DNA of 64,000 nt from CADEED01 sp041395625 (GTDB lineage Bacteria > Pseudomonadota > Gammaproteobacteria > Steroidobacterales > Steroidobacteraceae), in NCBI GenBank assembly GCA_041395625.1, contig JAWLAE010000001.1, positions 992,001-1,056,000 of the forward strand. Reading direction: 5' to 3'. A program made the position numbers and the translations under genes. This document shows, piece by piece, positions 35,545 through 43,470 of this stretch. Position 1 is the first letter of the stretch, and each line of letters begins with the position of its first letter. The notes beneath the pieces were generated by a model. It did not search any database. It was not told where the DNA came from and saw nothing but the letters and a program-made list of their open reading frames with translations.

Positions 35545-36495
35545 ATGATAAGCGCAATGCGCAGCTGCACGATCGGTGTGAGCGATCTCGCCGCCAGCCT
35601 GCGGCTGTTTCACGAGGTGATGGGTTTGCAGATCGAGACTCGCGGGCCGCTGTCCGACGCGCGCCGCGCCGCGTGGCAGCTGCCGGCGGATTGCAGCGGC
35701 GAAATCGTCGAACTTTCCTGTGCCGGCTACCCGATCGGCCGCATTCGCTTGCTGGCGCTCACACCAAAGCCGACCGAATACGTTCGACTCGATCCAGCGG
35801 TAGGCGGCAGCGACTCGCCCCTGGATATCGGTGTGAAGGCAGTGGATTTCTATGTCGCCGCGCCGATCGAGCGGCCGCTGGCAGAGCTCACGGCCGCCGG
35901 TTGCGTAGCGCGCTCAGCGCCAGTCAGGCATGTGATCGGCGATACGGAGAGTGAAGAAGTAGTGCTGTTTGGGCCAGACCATGTGCCGCTCCTGATCATG
36001 ATCGGCCACCGCCACAGCCCGCGCAGCATGCGTGCTGGTACGCCGCACGGCAAATACAGCGAAGTACCGACCATCTCAGTCGTCGCCGGCGACCCGGCAC
36101 TCAGCCGTCGCTTCTATGGCGACGGTCTCGGCCTCACCGCAGTGGTCGATGACGAAACACCGGCGCAATACCGCGACTTGGTTTGCAAACTCACCGGTGC
36201 ACCGCCGGGCACGCGTATTCACTGGTTGCTCTATCAGGATCCGAACGAGCCGTCCGGCAAGATCTTGTTAGTGCATTTCATTGGTCGACCCGGCCACCGT
36301 CTCGTAGGCCGCATGCATCCGTCCAGGCTTGGCGTCGGTTTGTTCCAGCACAGCACACCCGATCTGCAAGCCTTGCAGTCGCATCTGGTCGCACTCGACG
36401 CGCAGCTCGTGACGCCAATGACGACGGTTGATGGGGAACGTCTGCTGCTGGTTCGCGGCCCCAACGAGGAATTACTGGAAATCACCGAACGTTGA
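35545..36495 (+). CDS. two-domain VOC protein
   Basis: 316-residue vicinal-oxygen-chelate protein with two modules (CTIGVSDLAASLRLFHEVMG to VPLLIMIG; VVAGDPALSRRFYGDGLG to GPNEELLEI). It resembles the VOC protein at 21476-22522 in size, layout and the GKILLVHF segment. Possible ring-cleavage dioxygenase or isomerase fold; substrate unknown. I chose ATG 35545 over the upstream frame because the latter overlaps the GST gene. Confidence 0.75.
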   Translation: MISAMRSCTIGVSDLAASLRLFHEVMGLQIETRGPLSDARRAAWQLPADCSGEIVELSCAGYPIGRIRLLALTPKPTEYVRLDPAVGGSDSPLDIGVKAVDFYVAAPIERPLAELTAAGCVARSAPVRHVIGDTESEEVVLFGPDHVPLLIMIGHRHSPRSMRAGTPHGKYSEVPTISVVAGDPALSRRFYGDGLGLTAVVDDETPAQYRDLVCKLTGAPPGTRIHWLLYQDPNEPSGKILLVHFIGRPGHRLVGRMHPSRLGVGLFQHSTPDLQALQSHLVALDAQLVTPMTTVDGERLLLVRGPNEELLEITER

Positions 36496-37174
36496 GCGCG
36501 CGCACCAGTGCCGTGCAATCAGCGACTTCTATATCGGCCGGTTCGAGTTCGGTGGGCCAAGCCATGGCCGTACGATTCATCCATGCCGTGCGTAAACCTG
36601 CGCCACGAGCGCCGTGCACGTCGAGGTGTGGATCGTCGCCGACGTACAACACTCGATGGGCGGGCAGATCGAGTGCGCGCAGTGCGGCCTCGAAAGCGTT
36701 GTGGTGCGGCTTGGCCGCGCCCACATCGGCGGCGGTGAGCGAGACCGCAAACCAGGCACGAATACCCACCCGGCCAAGATCTGCGTTGCCATTCGTGAGG
36801 CTCGCTAGTGTGTAGCGCTGGCCCAGCTCCGCCAGCGCCGACGCTACATCGGCAAACAACTCGAGCTCATTGCGGGCCGTGAGGAACACCTCGAACGCCT
36901 CATCTGCCAGTGCGCGCATATACCCCACTTCGGTGGCGAGTCGGGCCAACGACTCTCGTCGGACGTACGACAGATCATGCGCGCGTTGCGGCTCAGCCTT
37001 GATCAGACTCAGGCGGTGCGCACGCATATCGTCGACCGAGAATGCTTGCGGCAACAGCGGATAGTGTTGCTCGAGCCAGGCGCGCAGTCGGCGCTCGGCG
37101 CGACCGATCACGACCGCCGAATCCCACAGCGTGTTGTCCAGATCGAAGCAAATGGCCGCAATCTCGCTCCGCAT
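36482..37174 (-). CDS. HAD-superfamily phosphatase, YigB-like
   Basis: 230-residue HAD hydrolase. Motif I DLDNTLWD, motif II SLTNGN, motif III lysine in AAKPHHNAFE and motif IV VLYVGDDPHLDV are all present, with an alpha-helical cap after motif I. The pattern fits YigB-type phosphatases that dephosphorylate the riboflavin intermediate and FMN. It overlaps the VOC gene end by 14 bases and is divergent from the GST gene at 37276. Confidence 0.88.
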   Translation of the reverse strand: MRSEIAAICFDLDNTLWDSAVVIGRAERRLRAWLEQHYPLLPQAFSVDDMRAHRLSLIKAEPQRAHDLSYVRRESLARLATEVGYMRALADEAFEVFLTARNELELFADVASALAELGQRYTLASLTNGNADLGRVGIRAWFAVSLTAADVGAAKPHHNAFEAALRALDLPAHRVLYVGDDPHLDVHGARGAGLRTAWMNRTAMAWPTELEPADIEVADCTALVRALNVR

Positions 37175-37275
37175 ATCGCACTACGTCCTGCTTGAGTCGC
37201 GCCCGGCGACCGGGCACCCTACGATGCGGTCTGCCGCGGGTCAATCACGATCGTTGCCGCAGCCAGGAGCCATAC

Positions 37276-37950
37276 ATGTCGGATTTGAAGCTCATCATCG
37301 GGAACAAGAACTACTCATCCTGGTCCCTGCGCCCGTGGCTGTTGCTACGGCATCTCGGCCTCGAGTTCGATGAATACCAGTTGCGGCTCGACACACCGGA
37401 ATTCACCCATGACATTCCCAACTGGAGCCCGACACGGCGCGTGCCGGCCCTGCACCATGGCTCGCTCGTCATCTGGGATTCACTCGCCATCTGCGAATAC
37501 GCCTGCGAACTTGCCGGTGGCGGACTGCCAGAGGATCGGGCGGCGCGCGCCGTGGCGCGCTCCATTGCGGCCGAGATGCACGCCGGTTTCACTGCGCTGC
37601 GCGAGCGCTGGCCGATGAATGCCCGTGCCGATAGGCGCCGTGTGCCAGCCACGCCTGATCTCACCCGGGACCTCACTCGAATCGAAGCGCTGTGGGCGGA
37701 CTGCCGGCAACGCTTCGGTACCACCGGTCCGTGGCTGTTTGGTAGCTACTCACTGGCCGACGCCATGTACGCGCCGGTGGTGCTGCGTTTTCGCACCTAC
37801 GGCGAACGGTTCGCCTCACCGACCCAGGATTATCTGCAAACAGCTTTATCAGATCCGCACTTGCGTGAATGGCTGGCCGCCGCCCGGGCCGAGCCCTGGA
37901 TGATCGCAGCCGCGGAGCTCGGCGCCGCGCAGGCAACGTTACCAGGGTAA
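37276..37950 (+). CDS. glutathione S-transferase, YfcF-like
   Basis: 224-residue GST. LIIGNKNYSSWSLRPWLLLR at the N-terminus is the signature of the YfcF/maleylacetoacetate-isomerase-like group (SSWSLRPW), followed by TRRVPALHHG and WDSLAICEYA. The C-terminal helical domain has FGSYSLADAMYAPVVLRFRT. AGGAG precedes ATG 37276. It is the third GST in the window. It overlaps the convergent SDR gene by 12 bases. Confidence 0.9.
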   Translation: MSDLKLIIGNKNYSSWSLRPWLLLRHLGLEFDEYQLRLDTPEFTHDIPNWSPTRRVPALHHGSLVIWDSLAICEYACELAGGGLPEDRAARAVARSIAAEMHAGFTALRERWPMNARADRRRVPATPDLTRDLTRIEALWADCRQRFGTTGPWLFGSYSLADAMYAPVVLRFRTYGERFASPTQDYLQTALSDPHLREWLAAARAEPWMIAAAELGAAQATLPG

Positions 37951-38646
37951 CACCACGCCATCGTACTGGCGGAACTGACCGGAGGTCGCAGCATCGAGCT
38001 CGGCGATGCGCGCGCGGATGCCAGCAACGCTCGCTGCAACGGAAATCGGCGCGTCGGGGCCACCCATGCGCGTCTGGGTCCAGCCAGGGCAGATCGCCAA
38101 CACGTGCACACCGCGGCGCGCCAAATCTTTTGCGAGCGTCGCCACGATCATGTTGACTGCGACTTTGCTCGTACGATAGGCGTAGAGACCGCCCTCGGTC
38201 GTCGCGATCGAGCCCACACTACTCGAAATCACGATGGCTTTGCGCTCGCTGCTGATCGTCACGTTGCCGATCAGCGCCTCCGTAACCTGCAGCGGCCCGA
38301 GCGTGTTAGTGCGCCACACTTCCTCCAGCACTTCATAGCGGATACTGCCGAAGCTCTGGCCCAGGTCCTTGTCCGCACCCGGCTTGGGACCGAACAACCC
38401 CGCATTGTTGACGAGAACATCGATTGCGACGCCGTCGAGTGCCTTGCGAACGCCGGCGATCGAGCTGCTGCTGGCCACGTCCAGAGCAAGAATTCGAACC
38501 TCCGATTGGCGACCGAGCGCTTGCAGGTCGGTCGCAGACTCGGGCGCGCGACACCCGGCGATGACACGCCAACCATCCGCCGCGTATTGCCGGGCCAGTT
38601 CGAGTCCAATGCCCCGATTCGCGCCGGTGATCATGACTGTAGCCAT
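37939..38646 (-). CDS. short-chain dehydrogenase, CsgA/carbonyl-reductase-like
   Basis: 235-residue SDR. TGANRGIGLE, VLVNNAGLFG, the catalytic serine in VISSSVGS and YAYRTSKVAVNM are present. The GLFG and long loop before the active site resemble the CsgA/sniffer subgroup. ATG 38646 is preceded by AGGAGGAG. Substrate unknown. It is divergent from the S9 peptidase gene. Confidence 0.9.
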   Translation of the reverse strand: MATVMITGANRGIGLELARQYAADGWRVIAGCRAPESATDLQALGRQSEVRILALDVASSSSIAGVRKALDGVAIDVLVNNAGLFGPKPGADKDLGQSFGSIRYEVLEEVWRTNTLGPLQVTEALIGNVTISSERKAIVISSSVGSIATTEGGLYAYRTSKVAVNMIVATLAKDLARRGVHVLAICPGWTQTRMGGPDAPISVAASVAGIRARIAELDAATSGQFRQYDGVVLPW

Positions 38647-38742
38647 CGCTCGCTCCTCCTGATGTCGTTGCATTCGGCCTGACATCCACAGCCTCCCAGC
38701 CTAGAATACGCTCATCATTTGCCCGATTCCCGGAGACTCAGC

Positions 38743-40806
38743 ATGGCTGGTCGTAACTGCTTCCGCTCGTTCATCGTCTGCTTGGCGCTGAGTCTGCCGC
38801 TAGTCGCGGCAGCGCAGACGGACCGCGCGCCGTTCACTGCCCAGGATCTGGTCGCCATGAAGCGTGTCAGCGATCCGCAGACCTCGCCCGACGGCCGCCA
38901 CGTCGCATTCGTCTTGCGGGAAACTGATCTCGCAGCCAATCGCGGCCGCACTGACATCTGGCTACTCGACCTGCAGCAGAAAGATGCCCAACCCCGCCAG
39001 CTCACCCGCGATCCGGCTAACGACTCCGATCCGCGCTGGGGCTCGGACAGTCGTACCATCTGGTTCGTCTCCGCGCGGTCCGGCACCTCGCAGGTCTGGC
39101 GTCTGTCGCTCGACGGCGGCGAGGCGGTGCAGATTACCGATCTGCCCCTCGACGTGGCCGCTGTGAAGCCCTCACCCGATGGCAAATCACTGGCGCTCAG
39201 TATGGAGGTCTTCCCGGACTGCAAGGATCTGCAGTGCACGAAGGATCGGCTGACCGCCAAAGAAAAGAGCAAAGAGACGGGGCTACTGTTCGACAAGCTG
39301 TTCGTCCGGCACTGGGATACCTGGCGCAACGGGACACGCGCCAACCTGTTCACTGTCGTGCTCGGTGCCGACGGTCGCGCAGGCACGCCGGTCAACGTCT
39401 CCGCAACGCTCAATGCCGATGTGCCGTCGAAGCCGTTTGGGGGTGATGACGTTTACACCTGGAGTCCGGACAGCCAGCGTCTGGTAGTCAGTGCGCGCGT
39501 AGCGGGCCGCACCGAGCCATGGTCTACCAACTTCGATCTATTTGAGGTGGCCGCCAATGGCAGCACACCACCCGTTAATCTCACTGCTGACAACCCGGCC
39601 TGGGACACCCAACCTGTGTTCCTCGCGAATGGCGATCTGGCGTGGCTTGCGATGCAGCGTCCGGGATTCGAAGCGGATCGCTTCCAGGTCATGCTGCGCG
39701 ACAGTCGCGGTGGCGCGCCTCGGGCTCTCACGGCCGGGTGGGATCGCTCCGTTTCACACCTGGGTCGCAGTGGTGACGGCCGCAGCCTGCTGGCAACAGC
39801 CGATGACATCGGCCAGGTAGCGCTGTTCCGTCTGGACCCCAAGAGCGGCACTCGCACCAGGCTCGTGCAGGACGGCCAGGTCACCGGGTTTTCACCAACC
39901 GAGACCGGGATTGTCATCTCGTGGGCAAGTCTGGGCGCTCCCAACGACCTGTACTGGCTCAGCGGCAGTGATGCACCACAACGTCTGACGAACATGAATG
40001 CAGACATGCTCGCGGCGCGTTCCATGGCTGAGTACGAACAGTTCAGCTTTGCCGGCGCGGCCGACGCCAAGGTGTACGGCTATGTCATGAAGCCGCATGG
40101 CTATCAGGCCGGCCAGAAGTATCCGATCGCTTTCATCGTTCACGGCGGTCCGCAGTCGAGCTTCGCCAATTCCTGGAGCTGGCGCTGGAACCCGCAGGTG
40201 TATGCCGGGCGGGGCTATGCCGTCGTGTTCATCGATTTCCATGGCTCCACTGGCTATGGTCAGGCATTCACCGATGCCATCAGCGGTGACTGGGGCGGCA
40301 AGCCGCTGGTCGATCTGCAGCGCGGCCTCGCGGCTGCCCTCCAGCAATATCCATGGCTGGATGGCGAGCGCGCCTGCTCGTTAGGCGCATCGTACGGTGG
40401 CTACATGCAGAACTGGATTGCCGGCCAGTGGCCCGATCGATTCCGCTGCATCGTCAACCACGACGGCATCTTCGACAACCGGATGATGTACTACACCACC
40501 GAGGAACTGTGGTTCCCGGAGTGGGAGCACGGCGGGCCGCAGTTCGAGAAGCCCGAAGCCTACGAGAAATTCAATCCCGTCAATCACGTTACCAAATGGC
40601 GTACGCCGATGCTCGTGATCCACGGCGCGCGCGACTATCGCGTGCCGGACACCCAGAGTCTCGCCGCGTTCACCGCGCTACAACGACGCGGCATCGAGAG
40701 CAAGCTGCTGTATTTCCCGGACGAGAACCACTGGGTGCTGAAGCCGGCTAACAGCCTGCAGTGGCACGACACGGTGCTTGACTGGCTCGATCGCTACCTC
40801 AAATGA
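38743..40806 (+). CDS. secreted S9-family peptidase (prolyl oligopeptidase / DPP-like)
   Basis: 687-residue serine peptidase. A signal peptide (SFIVCLALSLPLVAAAQ) is followed by a beta-propeller (repeated SPDGK/SPDSQ blades) and a C-terminal alpha/beta-hydrolase domain with the nucleophile in GASYGGYMQNW (about residue 549), the acid in HGARDYRVPD (about 629) and the histidine in DENHWVLKP (about 661). It probably cleaves peptides in the periplasm. GGAGA precedes ATG 38743. Confidence 0.94.
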   Translation: MAGRNCFRSFIVCLALSLPLVAAAQTDRAPFTAQDLVAMKRVSDPQTSPDGRHVAFVLRETDLAANRGRTDIWLLDLQQKDAQPRQLTRDPANDSDPRWGSDSRTIWFVSARSGTSQVWRLSLDGGEAVQITDLPLDVAAVKPSPDGKSLALSMEVFPDCKDLQCTKDRLTAKEKSKETGLLFDKLFVRHWDTWRNGTRANLFTVVLGADGRAGTPVNVSATLNADVPSKPFGGDDVYTWSPDSQRLVVSARVAGRTEPWSTNFDLFEVAANGSTPPVNLTADNPAWDTQPVFLANGDLAWLAMQRPGFEADRFQVMLRDSRGGAPRALTAGWDRSVSHLGRSGDGRSLLATADDIGQVALFRLDPKSGTRTRLVQDGQVTGFSPTETGIVISWASLGAPNDLYWLSGSDAPQRLTNMNADMLAARSMAEYEQFSFAGAADAKVYGYVMKPHGYQAGQKYPIAFIVHGGPQSSFANSWSWRWNPQVYAGRGYAVVFIDFHGSTGYGQAFTDAISGDWGGKPLVDLQRGLAAALQQYPWLDGERACSLGASYGGYMQNWIAGQWPDRFRCIVNHDGIFDNRMMYYTTEELWFPEWEHGGPQFEKPEAYEKFNPVNHVTKWRTPMLVIHGARDYRVPDTQSLAAFTALQRRGIESKLLYFPDENHWVLKPANSLQWHDTVLDWLDRYLK

Positions 40807-40824
40807 AGGACTGCTAGCAGCGAG

Positions 40825-41298
40825 TTACTCGACGACACGCTGCAGGCGCTCGCTGACACCGCCACAGGCGTAATCGAGCTCATCCCCAGCTGCGGTGAGC
40901 GTGACGCTGCAACGCGACGTGAGCCGCAGATCCTGGGGCACCAGTGACTTCAGCAGCTCGGGTGCTTGCAGGGCGTTGCGCCAGCGCGGTGCGTCCTTGA
41001 ACACGAACGCATGCTGCACGATCTCCTTGCCGTCCACCAGCTCGAGCGACAGCATGTATTGCGACTGCTCGCCGTCGCCGCCGCGCCGTTCGAGATAGAA
41101 CACCCGATCGCCGATCATCCCGGCATGCACCGGCAGGATCACGAGTGCCCCGCCGCGCTTGTCGGCCGATTCGTACTGACCGGTGATGTCACTGGCGAGT
41201 CTTGCCAGCTCACCTTCGCGGCGCGCCTTATCCGATGTACAGGCGACCAACGTGCCGACAACCAACAGCGCAGCTATCAGCCAGAGATTTCGATTCAT
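40825..41298 (-). CDS. lipoprotein, CpcT/CpeT-like
   Basis: 157-residue lipoprotein (lipobox VACT in VVGTLVACTSDKARR). The body LASDITGQYESADKRGG, HAGMIGDRVFYLERRGG and the closing SRCSVTLTAAGDELDYAC recall the CpeT/CpcT (chromophore lyase-like) fold found widely outside cyanobacteria with unknown function. It is the last gene of the minus-strand run starting with the M32 peptidase. Confidence 0.7.
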   Translation of the reverse strand: MNRNLWLIAALLVVGTLVACTSDKARREGELARLASDITGQYESADKRGGALVILPVHAGMIGDRVFYLERRGGDGEQSQYMLSLELVDGKEIVQHAFVFKDAPRWRNALQAPELLKSLVPQDLRLTSRCSVTLTAAGDELDYACGGVSERLQRVVE

Positions 41299-41343
41299 TG
41301 CTCAATTTCCTTGGGCTTGCAATCCTTGGGTTCGGCTCGATTC

Positions 41344-42378
41344 TCAACCGTAGAACGCGCGCCATTCCGCTCGATAACTCAGGCCCAGCGTCATGATGCG
41401 ATCCAGCATCTCAGGATAGGTGATTTCGGCGGCGAGCGCCGCCTGGGAGAAATCCTCGTCCTCGGTCAGATTCGGATTGGGATTGGCCTCGAGGACGTAC
41501 ACCTCGCCGGCCGGCGTCACGCGGAAGTCCATGCGGGCGTAGCCCGACATACCCAACGCCCGATAGATCCGTCGCGACAACTTGTCGAGCCGCGCCACGA
41601 TCGCGGGTGACAAGCCGGCCGCCGCATGGGTCGTGATGCCATGCTTCTCCTGATAGCGCTTGTCCCACTTTACCTTGCGCGTGGCAATGCCGGCTGCCGA
41701 CACGCCCAATGTACCGAAAACCATTTCCCACACGGGCAACCGGGTGATCCGGTCGTTGCCGAGCACCGCGACATACAACTCACGCCCTTCGATGTACTCC
41801 TCGATCAGCGCGTCGGTCTTCACCTGCTCATGGATGAACTCGATGCGCTCCTTGAGCCGCGCAGGGTCCTCGACGATCGACGCCTGCGCAATACCGAGAG
41901 AAGCATCCTCGGTGGCGGACTTCACGAACAATGGATACTTGAGACGACGGGGAATCTTCAGTTTGACGCCGCGGCGAACGACGGCGAAATTGGGCGACGG
42001 GATGCGATGATAGGAAAGCAACTGCTTGCAGAGGGGCTTGTCGCGCGCCAACAGCAGCCCGCGGGGATTGCAGCCCGTATAGGGCTGGCGCATCAGCTCG
42101 AGAAACGCCACGACGTGTTGGTCGTATTTGACGATGCCGTCGAACTCTTCCAGCAGATTGAACACGATATCCGGCTGCCACTCCGCAATGACACCGCGCA
42201 ACTCCGCGACGCTATCCGACACTCCGAGGCAACGCACGTCATGACCGGCTTTGCGCAAGGCGGAAATGACGTCGTATTCCGTCCGCCATTCATCGATCTC
42301 TTTCTCGGTGAACCCGTCGAGGCTCTCTGGTGGTATCAGCGTGGCATGCACCACCACCAGGGTCCGCATTCTCTTCAT
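41344..42378 (-). CDS. ATP-grasp ligase, D-alanine-D-alanine ligase-like but divergent
   Basis: 344-residue ATP-grasp protein. It shows the Ddl layout: N-terminal Rossmann part with DIVFNLLEEFDG, YTGCNPRGLLLARDKPLCKQ, the lysine-bearing PLFVKSATEDASLGI, EEYIEGRELYVAVLGN and the metal-binding DFRVTPAGEVYVLEANPNPN. The usual glycine-rich GSSVG loop reads DASLG and the end PG is PNPNL, so the acceptor is probably not D-alanine. Its ATG overlaps the stop of the metallopeptidase gene (ATGA), so the two proteins are co-translated. Substrate unknown. Confidence 0.85.
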   Translation of the reverse strand: MKRMRTLVVVHATLIPPESLDGFTEKEIDEWRTEYDVISALRKAGHDVRCLGVSDSVAELRGVIAEWQPDIVFNLLEEFDGIVKYDQHVVAFLELMRQPYTGCNPRGLLLARDKPLCKQLLSYHRIPSPNFAVVRRGVKLKIPRRLKYPLFVKSATEDASLGIAQASIVEDPARLKERIEFIHEQVKTDALIEEYIEGRELYVAVLGNDRITRLPVWEMVFGTLGVSAAGIATRKVKWDKRYQEKHGITTHAAAGLSPAIVARLDKLSRRIYRALGMSGYARMDFRVTPAGEVYVLEANPNPNLTEDEDFSQAALAAEITYPEMLDRIMTLGLSYRAEWRAFYG

Positions 42379-43430
42379 AGGGGCAAGCGCGGACTCTCTC
42401 TATCGGCATAGAGACGTGTTATCCGTAACAACATCCAGCGCGCATGGCGCAGCGCGTCCCGGCGGCTGCCGTGAACATAGAGACGCAGCGTCACGCAACG
42501 ATCGATCGCAATTCTCAACATCTGGCGCACGCTATAGGCTTCAGTACCGAGCTCGTTTACCACACTCTCGACGAGTACCGCACGTTCGCTATGTAAAAAC
42601 TTAGACGCACGCACGGCGCCGGCACGCGTCGGCTCGAACGTAAACACGCGTTCCAGCACCCGATCGACGTTCGAGCGGTGGTATTGCGACAGGCGGGCAA
42701 TCTTGCGTCGATAGTGCTCAGCCAGCGTGCGCGTGTTCTCCTCCAGCGGTTCGATCCGCTCCCGGCTAACGACCACCGGTCGCCGCGTCCGCACCTCGTT
42801 CATCAGTTGATCGATGAACTCGATCTTGTGAAAGGCCGGCCAGTCTGCATAGGCCGTGCGCCACTCCGAATTGGGTTTGAGCCACACCGCAAAAGTCTCG
42901 GCGAAATCCTCGCACGGATGGGACTGCGCGTACCACTCGCCCAGATGGTGCACATAGCGCTTGCTACCCGGGCGAGCTCGATAACTGCTCGGGTATGGCA
43001 GTGACGCCGGACCGAACACTTCACGCCACGCTTTGCGACGACGCAGCCGATAGGCCGTGTCGATCGCGTGGCCGGCCTCGTGCCGCAGAATCCGCATCGA
43101 CCAGTTGGCATTGCCACCTTCCACTTCGTTCATCATGCGGCGCTCGAGCCGTTCGAGCCGCGGATGCGCGAGATAGAATGGGATCGCGATACCGGGCACA
43201 CCGTCGGGCGAAAACCATTCTTCCGCGAACCACACGTGCGGTCGGAACTTCACCCCGCGCTTCTCGAGTTCGCGATACAGGCGTCGCACACGCGGCGCGA
43301 TCGGTGAGTCTTCCACCTTCACTTTAAAATCGCAGAACCGCAGCTGCAGCAAGTCGTCATCCGCGAGACGCGCCCACGGACGCGCCGGCGCGCGGCGCCG
43401 CGTGACGATTTGACGGGTGGTTGAGGCCAT
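42375..43430 (-). CDS. putative zinc metallopeptidase partner of the ATP-grasp ligase
   Basis: 351-residue cytoplasmic protein (no signal peptide). A HEXXH motif is in RILRHEAGHAIDTAY (about residue 115) and a later glutamate lies in EDFAETFAVWLKP, the arrangement of gluzincin-type peptidases. The C-terminal half is basic and helical (ERIEPLEENTRTLAEHYRRK, HARWMLLRITRLYADRES). It resembles proteins annotated as putative zinc-binding metallopeptidases; the substrate is unknown. It overlaps the ATP-grasp start by four bases. I chose ATG 43430 over a TTG at 43442; no good ribosome-binding site supports either. Confidence 0.75.
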   Translation of the reverse strand: MASTTRQIVTRRRAPARPWARLADDDLLQLRFCDFKVKVEDSPIAPRVRRLYRELEKRGVKFRPHVWFAEEWFSPDGVPGIAIPFYLAHPRLERLERRMMNEVEGGNANWSMRILRHEAGHAIDTAYRLRRRKAWREVFGPASLPYPSSYRARPGSKRYVHHLGEWYAQSHPCEDFAETFAVWLKPNSEWRTAYADWPAFHKIEFIDQLMNEVRTRRPVVVSRERIEPLEENTRTLAEHYRRKIARLSQYHRSNVDRVLERVFTFEPTRAGAVRASKFLHSERAVLVESVVNELGTEAYSVRQMLRIAIDRCVTLRLYVHGSRRDALRHARWMLLRITRLYADRESPRLPL

Positions 43431-43470
43431 GGAGGGCGGCAAGCTTAAGCCAGGTGACGACGCGACGGAA

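Noticed and set aside
40811..40820. The perfect palindrome CTGCTAGCAG between the S9 peptidase and lipoprotein genes, as a terminator.
   Set aside because: Too short, no loop and no T run on either strand; possibly chance.
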